Below, one piece after another: positions 56,481 to 64,000 of a stretch of 64,000 bases of DNA. This DNA is from Helichrysum umbraculigerum (taxonomy: Eukaryota > Streptophyta > Magnoliopsida > Asterales > Asteraceae). The notes under the pieces were generated by a model, which saw only the letters and a program-made list of their open reading frames with translations, made no database searches and was not told the origin of the DNA. Location of the stretch: assembly GCA_949592205.1 (NCBI GenBank), contig CATIUR010000001.1, forward strand, positions 217,254,250 through 217,318,249, in the 5' to 3' direction. Position 1 is the first letter of the stretch; each line of letters opens with the position of its first letter. A program made the translations under genes and the position numbers.

Positions 56481-56993
56481 ACCGAGCAAATCTTCGATAA
56501 TAATGTAAGCACATCCTTCCTCGAAAACATAACCCTCCGATTTTGGTTTACAATAAATGTGTACTTTTTACTTCCCGAAACCGCTTTTATCGACTTATTG
56601 CCGAGTGCATCATAAGATTAGTTAACCTAGACCAACGTAAAACTCAAGGTTTGCTTTCAGCAGACTGGACAAACTAAACGATCACAAAACACTTAGTCCT
56701 GAATGGATTACTCTGTAAACGGTCACCTTGTGACAATTATCTAGTCCCGAATGGACTACAATTTTAACGGTTACCTAGTAACCACGACTTAATCATACCT
56801 TGAGCAATTAACATAGTCAGAATGTCACTACAATAATAAACTGTGACACAGTCATGGATTTCAACCCCGTCATAGACATGGTATGTCTACTATCTATTCG
56901 ACAAACCTCTCATTCGTACATGTCTCCCTAGACCCCTCACGATCACGACTTCATTCGAAATTTCGGGTTGAAATTTTCTTAACGGGGGGAGAA
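56481..56993 (+). other. Family A 3' tail, copy 2, with polypurine tract
   Basis: Matches 24565-25077. Near the end, TTTCGGGTTGAAATTTTC replaces TTTCGGGACGAAATTTTC of copy 1. No pol domain. Confidence 0.65.
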
Positions 56994-57848
56994 TGTAACA
57001 CCTGGTCAAAAAGCCAATTTTCGCCCCCGATTTAAAACTTTCATTTCACATACTTGGTACGCATTACTTTAAATAATGTGTTATTATTTTAAATAAACAT
57101 TATTTACACGGAAAATATTAAACTATTTCGGAACATAATTCGTTTTGTTTAAAACGTATTTTGGCGACGAAACCATACGAAAGGTATCTGTCAAACAAAT
57201 CCAAAACAAAGTTAAATTTTTATAACTCGAATAAAGTTTTTTTTATAAAATACTTCAAATAAAAACATATACGATTTCGTATTAGCAAAATTATGATTTT
57301 AAAATAATTTAATTATTTTTACGATCGGGCAAACAAACACGGGCATTTATACCGCGAATTGGGGACAACCGAACCCACCAAAAAGGATGGGCCGGCCTCC
57401 TCCCCCACCTCATTTTCTTCTTCCTTTTTTCTTTCTCACCAAACACACCTCCATCTATCTCTCTCTCTCTCAGTTTCTTTCTAAAACATCACCGCCGCCA
57501 CCATCATCTTCGTCGGAATCAACAACAACATCAACACGAGCATCATCATCTTCATCCTCTCTATCATCTAAGCACCATCATCATTATTTTCGGACTACAC
57601 ATCGATCCGTAAGATTTCGCCCCTTTTCCCTTGTTATTTCGTGTTTAAAATGATTAATATACCATGTATTAGTGTTATATTAACTTATTATGTCCAAAAA
57701 CGACTCAGAAATGTGTTTTTGAAACCAAAAATGCGAACAGCTCGTCGGGCGAGTTGAGTTTCCAGATCTCAGTTCGTCGAGCGAGCCGAGCCGAGCAGCG
57801 AACCGAGCCGAGATGCGAGTCGAACCGAGCAGCGAACCGAGCTTAGCT
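56994..57848 (+). mobile_element. LTR A3, left fragment
   Basis: TGTAACACCTGGTC start, CT-rich leader and the beginning of the CGAGCCGAG repeat block; interrupted inside that block by a solo family B LTR. Confidence 0.92.
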
Positions 57849-60567
57849 GTTTCGTCTGTTTTGTTTAGCGGAAGCATTTAGTTTAAGTACGGGGGTGCCA
57901 CAATAACAAAGTGCGTGCATACGTATCAGAGCTTATGATTACAACAGAACATAATATATTAAGATGCCAAAAGTATTAATTACAAAGTTTACGATTCATC
58001 GAATCGTACAAGTTAAAAGTATTAAGTTTACAAATGTAGATTTCTGGAATATGACTAAAACAGTTTCAGTTATACTAGAGAAATCCATATGTTTCCAAAA
58101 AGTTGGCATCCTAAACTTCACGGGTCGCCTAATTCTCCATGTGTGTTGGCGATTCTTACATGCGCAGCTAATTCCCTGAAAAACATAGTAAAAGTCAACA
58201 ACTAGGTTGAGTGAATTCACAGGTTTCATGTTTGCAATAGTTGAACCAAGTTTGTAAGCACAGTTGTTATCCAAATACGTACAAAAATAGTAATTGCCAT
58301 AATAGTCGAGAATACGTTTAGTGGAATGTAATCCAAATACAAGTTTAGTGGGTTGTTCGCCCAAAGTTTAGTTTACGTGGGATGTCACCCAAAACAGATA
58401 CGTGGGATGTTACCCAAAATGTCAGTTTAAAACACGTGCTGGTCGTTCTCCAGTGGTTTACAAACAGTACCAGTCGTTCTCCGGCCAAATACGCACGGGT
58501 CGTTCTCCCGTTCAAATAAAACAGTTTAATACGCACGGGTCGTTCTCCCATCCAAACACTGCTGGTCGTTCTCCAGCGAAATACAGTACCGGTCGTTCTC
58601 CGGTCAATACGCATGGGTCGTTCTCCCATCCAAAGACGCACGGGTCGTTCTCCCGTCCCTTGGCCAGTCGTTCTCTGGCACTAAAATACATAGCTGGTCG
58701 TTCTCCAGCGTTTATATAAAAGCACCGGTCGTTCTCCGGTATACCAAACAAGTTTAAAGGTTTACAGTCGTTTGCAAAACAGTTTACCGGTCGTTCTCCG
58801 GTCTAGTTAAAACAGTTTGTCCAATAAGTTATCCCATTTGTTCAGTGTGTCAATATGAAAATGTTATTTCATAACAAAAGTTCGCACAACAGTTTAAACA
58901 GTTCAAAGTACTCTAACTGTTCGAGTAAACACGTATGATAAACAATCATATACGTAAAAGCAGTTATGGCAATAATTAAAACAGTTGACTATGTTTTTCA
59001 CCCCTGTTTAAAAGCAGTTAAATCAGTAAAAGTAGGGGCTGTGAACTCACCTGTTGAGTTAAGTAGTTGTGCGAGTGCTAGCAAACCTAAGCCCAAGTAC
59101 AGTCCAGAATCTCCTAACGTCCTAAACGTATGAGATTTAATAAGTATTGTGGATGTCTAAGCTAATCATCCATGCTAGTGTTTGTACAACCAAGTTATAT
59201 TCAAAGTGTTTGTTAAACGTTCACGTTTGTATTTCGTTGTTTGTGAAAATGTATACGACTCATTGGTGATAGTTTGAAATCATAATTTCAATAAAATAGT
59301 GTGTCTGTAATGTTTGTAAAGTTCACATGTAGCATTGTATGTAAGTATTCGTTATCGGTTAAGTTCGACACTTAATGTAAAAATAGTTTGTAAAGTTTTT
59401 GTTTTCTGTGACACAATATGCGACACAATGGTTGTGTCGCATGGTGCGACACAATTCTGCGACATAAGGGTTGTGTCGCAGAGATTCGAGGTGCTGAGTC
59501 AACAGCGACATAAAGCATTGTGTCGTATGGGTTTTGCGACATAAGGTGCGACATAATCGTTGTGTCGTATGGATACGACATAAGATGGTTTGGTACGACA
59601 CAATCGTTGTGTCGTATGGTTTCTGCGACACAGTATGCGACACAATGGTTGTGTCGCATAGATGAACACCAGCCCAGAAACTTAGGCTGTCGCGATTTTT
59701 CCGATTAAAAACCCAAACCAAACGTATTTTTAAGCTTTAAAATCGTGTTTTCTTTGTTGTATGGGTTAATACTAAGTATATTAAACACTAATATGAAAGA
59801 AAACTTCAAAATCTAAGAATTTGTGGGATTTGTCGGAAACTTACGTGTGGCGGATTTGAAATCCGAAAAGGTAGAAAGATAGATCGTGTTGCCGTGATCG
59901 TTTTCCACTATTTTGTTTGATGATTCGGCGTCGTTTGAGGGTAGTTTTGGTGTAATTAATGTGGTTTTTGGTTTGGTTTTTAGAGAGAGAGAAAGATGAG
60001 AGAAAAGAGAGTGTAGAGAGAGATGAAAGATGGAGAATGAGAATGGTGGAGGTGGGGAGGTGGGTTTTGTTCCCCATTTCCCGTCTCCGTGTTTGCGCTC
60101 CGTGTTTGTTTACCCGATCGTTAAATGTTACATTATTTTAACTAATGCATTTTTAATTACATATTTCATTATATTTTTAATTAGGATCTTTTTATGAAAC
60201 CAAATTAATTAATTTTATAAATTTCAAACTTTGTTTCATCTTAATTATACAAGTTAACGTTTTGCGTTATAAAATGATGTGTAAATATTATTGACATAAT
60301 ATTTAATTGTTTACGACGTTATTTAATAATTTCGTTTTATTAAATAATTTTGTTCACCAACAGTCGTATATTTTTGTCGCGTTTGTTTTGAGATTGTTCA
60401 GTACGTAATTACAACTAATTACAAATACGTAATACTACGCGTATTATCTAATTGGGCTTTGCTAGACTTACCTCTAAAATGTGTTGTGAATTCACTCAAG
60501 TAGGGAATTAGCCTAAAATGCAAATGTTTAGCGTTAATAATAGTGTTTAAATTTGCGGGGTGTTACA
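57849..60567 (-). mobile_element. Solo LTR of family B (B6) inside LTR A3
   Basis: About 2.7 kb of B LTR without internal region, hairpin arrays at 58438-58803 and about 59406-59661. The right end GGTGTTACA is normal. The left terminal bases read TGTTTCGTCTGTTTTGTTTAG where other copies have TGTAGCACC...TTCGTTTAG, and no clean 5-bp duplication is seen. It is more diverged from B1-B5 than they are from each other, so it is probably an older or separate insertion reduced to a solo LTR. Confidence 0.88.
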
Positions 60568-63117
60568 CGAGTCGAACCGAGCAGCGAACCGAGCCGAGCT
60601 GCGAACCAAACCGAGTAACAAACCGAGCTAAGATTGCGAGTCGAGTAGAGATACGAACCGAATCGAGTAGCGAGCCGAGTCGAGCTTCGAGCCGAGTCGA
60701 GCTACCTGAACTGACTTGGTCTGCGAAATGAGTTTTTGCCCAACGATTCGACTTTCGCGTAACAACAACTACACTTTTTACAACGATGACTTACGTACAA
60801 AAATTATATTTTTGTAAAATAGACAACGAAACGATTTTAATAATGATTTAATTGAGAATTATCATTATTACAAACTGCCACAAACAGACCGTACACAATT
60901 CTAAAACTAAACAACAGAAGTTTACTTTCATGACACGTTTAGTTAAACTGATTAGTATCTTACTCATATAACCTCACGTGTCTAGGGCACTAGGAGGTTA
61001 CCATTCGGACAACACATGTATCGTAGGATCGCTGACAACTCACAGGTGAGTTTCATAGCCCCACTCTTTCAACTATTTTACTGTTTTCGGGGTGAGACGC
61101 ATGCACAACTACTATTTTCGAATTATAATGATGAACTTTTATAATTCACACTTAACTATATTACTGTTATGTAATACAAATGTGTAATAGTTAGGAATTA
61201 CACCCACTATATTGTCGTAGGACTATATCATAGCTTAACTTGGATAGGTTAACACTGCACACTATCTCGTTGTTGAAATACAACTACCATTACATAACTT
61301 GCTTAGGTTATCATTTTACTTTGGCCATATTGTCGCGGCACAATATCATTAAATACATTAGAACTGGTTAGTTCTACCTACATTGGACAACAACTAGACT
61401 TCGCACAGGATTAGTTCTCCTTATAGGGACTAAGACTGCCTATACCCTCCAGGATTTCTCGAATGGACTTGTACCTAACTGAACATTTACCAGAATCCTC
61501 AATATACTTGCTAGGCTGAGGCTAGGAGTATACGTTAGTATCGTACGTTAGTATAGCTTCTTATACTAATATAAAACAACTAGGTGATGATTAGTCATAC
61601 CTAGGCTTATGGTGATATACTTAATATCTAAGTATAGTATATACACATTTAGATACGCTAAACTACCTTCATGCGCGGCATGATACTCTATTAGACGCGT
61701 TTGTTGATTTGACATATTTATATATATATATATATATATATACCTACTTGTACACTATCTCGAGCACTTGGTGCTACCTACAAATTACTTATGTATATTG
61801 ATATACATACGCTGATACAAATGCGGTTACTCTAAGTCGGGCATGTCGTAGTACTGCCGGCTCTCAATTACTAAGTCGGGTATGTCGTAGTACTGCCGAC
61901 TCTCATTTACTAAGTCGGGCATGTCGTAGTACTGCCGACTCTCATTTACTAAGTCGGGCATGTCGTAGTACTGCCGACTCTCATTTACATACGTTGCGTG
62001 GGAGCAATGTTGTTCGAGATCACGGTAAAGTGATTCAAAACGAGATCACGGTAAATGATTCACTGATTCAAAACGATATCGTGGTAAAGCGATACAAAAC
62101 ACGAGATCTGCGAGATTACACTCGAGATTATTGTTGGAGCAACGGATCGGCGAGCTTACACTCGAGATCGTTGGCTCAAACACGGGATCTGCGGGCTTAC
62201 ACTCGAGATTCGCAAATATCAACGGATCTGCGAGATTACACTTGAGGTCGTTGATGGAGCAACGGATCGGCGAGCTTACACTCGAGATCGTTGGCTCGGT
62301 ATTCGGATAAACACTTATTGAGGGACCACACTTATACGTTGCTGGAGGCAACACACTAGACCGAGTGGCACGTTAGCACTTTACTATTGAATAAGTAATA
62401 TTATTACTTGTTATTATATAACGTGGTGATACGCATACTTGATTTGTACTTAGTCATGTATTGCCACACATTGATAGACTTACTCAACCTGATTAGTATC
62501 TGGGCATGGATTGCCACACCCTCAATATGACTCGGTCATACACTTACTCGATAGTACTTAGGCATGTAGTGCCTCACGTCTGTAGACTTACTTATACCTG
62601 ATAGGTATCTAGGCATGGACTGCCGTTTTCTCTATGTACTTAGGTACACACCACGGTTACTTAGGTATTAGATACCTCGTTAGACGTATACACATTGATG
62701 TTGCAACTTTATAACAATACAAATCAAGATCGTAGTTTTTGAACTATTTTTTTAAACATACAAGGTTTATACTATTGTTTTCAACTGAAGTACCTATGAA
62801 CTCACCAGCTTTATAGCTGACTCATTTTAGCATGTGTTCTCAGGTGCCCAGCAGGATTAGGATTGCTACAAGATTATGCTAGCCCGAGTCGCATATTTTC
62901 AATCAACGGGATTTCTCTGCATAACTTTTATATTACAAACTATGTATTGAAATTATTTTGCGAACTCGCAACTTGTATACATTTTATTTTGGGAAATGTA
63001 ATAACTATTTTCAAACGTCTCATTTAGAGTCGTTCATCATGTATCTTATGCTGTGATATTTGATATGGTAACACCCGACCCGATCGCTTCCGCAACCCGA
63101 AATTTGAGGGTGTTACA
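60568..63117 (+). mobile_element. LTR A3, right fragment
   Basis: Continues the CGAG repeat block, then candidate donor CACAG|GTGAGTTTCATAG at 61046, (TA)n, 39-bp repeats, acceptor ending 62843, and LTR end GAGGGTGTTACA at 63117. Total A3 length without B6 is about 3.4 kb. Confidence 0.92.
61046..62843 (+). promoter_or_regulatory. Candidate LTR intron, family A (copy A3, 1,798 nt)
   Basis: Donor CACAG|GTGAGTTTCATAGCCCC, branch-like CTGAC in TATAGCTGACTCA and acceptor TGTTCTCAG|GTGCCC, with all the tandem repeats of the LTR inside. This is the uninterrupted form of the interval that holds the B array in A2. Confidence 0.5.
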
Positions 63118-64000
63118 ACCCCGTTGGAATTGCTTATCCAAATTACTTCCTTGTGATGACCATTAGAGACGAAGAATTGGAAGAAAAAAGAGTCGCATAG
63201 TTTCACGTTTCCCAATTTGGGGCTGCACCATGAATTTTAATTTTAATTTTAATTGTTGAATTGAAACCACACTATTATAATGCCCCCATTTAATTTTTAG
63301 CGCATGAAATCAAAATAATTGCTGCTGGAGGGAAGATCGTGGGGAGCTGTTAACCACTTGCAAAAAAGAAAACCGCTTGAGAAATAACTGAAATCCCTTT
63401 ATTAGAGGATCAGGATTCAAAGTCAACCCAATCTTATGGCTCAAAATGAAAGTCAATACAAAATTTCAACTGCCAGGGGAAGTTAGACTCCCTGGTGGCC
63501 ATAGATAAGGGAAATTCGTTTTGTCGACCGACTAATACTTAAATCCTTAAGCTGATCTTGACTATAACTTATTATAACTTAACTAAATAATATAATAATA
63601 AATCTACAAATTGAGGCCTACGTTGACAAAAAGAATGGCTGGATCATTAATGTGACCAAAAACAATTCTTAAGCCCATTAATTAAAATCAATGGTATCAT
63701 GCCTTTATAAATATAAAAATCCCTAGCTAGCACATAAATCAAATAGCAGTGTGATAATCCCAGCTAGAGATCTTAGTATGTATTACTTTGATTGATTATT
63801 AATAAGCTTGCGGAATAGTTTATTAATAACTTGAAGAACAAACTTGTATATAACAGAATATCTAACCAAAAGCTTCAATATTATTAATAATACGAACACA
63901 CAATTTGTGTTAGGGTTTACAACCTTGAAGCTAATAACTAGAATGAATTCCTCTCTATTCTAGGGCTTTACAGGATCTCTATTTATAACATATAGAGTCC
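63118..64000. other. Unassigned right flank
   Basis: No family A, B or copia sequence recognised. A 63-codon minus-strand frame (63024-63215) straddles the LTR border and is not called. The end (about 63770-64000) is AT-rich with GTTAGGGTTTACAACCTTGAAGC, the style of a copia LTR or leader, but no ends are visible. Confidence 0.4.

Larger units (their letters stand above)
53843..56993 (+). mobile_element. Family A internal region 2 (gag-only)
   Basis: 3.15 kb between LTR A2 and LTR A3 with the same content as 21936-25077: primer-binding site (53846-53858), (TA)n of about 64 bases ending 54207, hairpin repeats (about 54700-55160), broken gag and polypurine tract before TGTAACACC at 56994. This makes family A LTR-internal-LTR-internal-LTR. 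Confidence 0.9.

Overview
This is a stretch of plant nuclear DNA made almost entirely of transposable elements. A eudicot, probably Asteraceae, is inferred from the style of the Ty1-copia and Ty3-gypsy proteins; the sequence does not prove it. I see no confident host gene, rRNA or tRNA gene, and no CRISPR array.

Layout. (1) 1-6641: 3' half of a Sirevirus-like copia element. It has the end of pol (RT-RNase H), a 2-kb spacer, an 896-aa ORF in the env-like position, a polypurine tract and a 430-bp 3' LTR. The spacer and the LTR both carry 22-nt palindromic modules. (2) 6970-12340: a decayed Tekay-like gypsy remnant with gag, protease and integrase traces and a 2.84-kb 3' LTR. (3) 12341-13041: a minus-strand acidic ORF cut by that LTR. 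(4) 13835-63117: a head-to-tail array of gag-only gypsy family A, in the order truncated LTR A1, internal, LTR A2, internal, LTR A3. Each A LTR is interrupted by something else. A1 holds a complete 7.4-kb copia element (13992-21374, duplication CTTAG). A2 holds a 25.3-kb head-to-tail array of a second gag-only family, B (26678-52011, duplication GGTTA, five LTRs and four internal regions, minus strand). A3 holds a solo B LTR (57849-60567). (5) 34969-38249: a CACTA transposon sits in gag of B internal 2, and a truncated copy of the same insertion sits in B internal 4. (6) 63118-64000: unassigned flank.

How the parts relate. Families A, B and the Tekay remnant have homologous LTRs. All share the same order: a CT-rich leader, a repeat block, a candidate 5' splice site (GTGAGTT), a second repeat block, and a branch point plus 3' splice site. 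In B the block inside the candidate intron is about twelve 17-nt hairpins with covarying stems and an invariant 7-nt loop. Families A and B keep gag, primer-binding site, polypurine tract and LTRs but have lost pol, so any mobility would need enzymes in trans. The strongest observations are the two nested LTR concatemers, the covarying hairpins in the LTR intron, and the fixed-length 22-nt modules around the Sirevirus ORF. All identity statements were made by eye, without alignment software.
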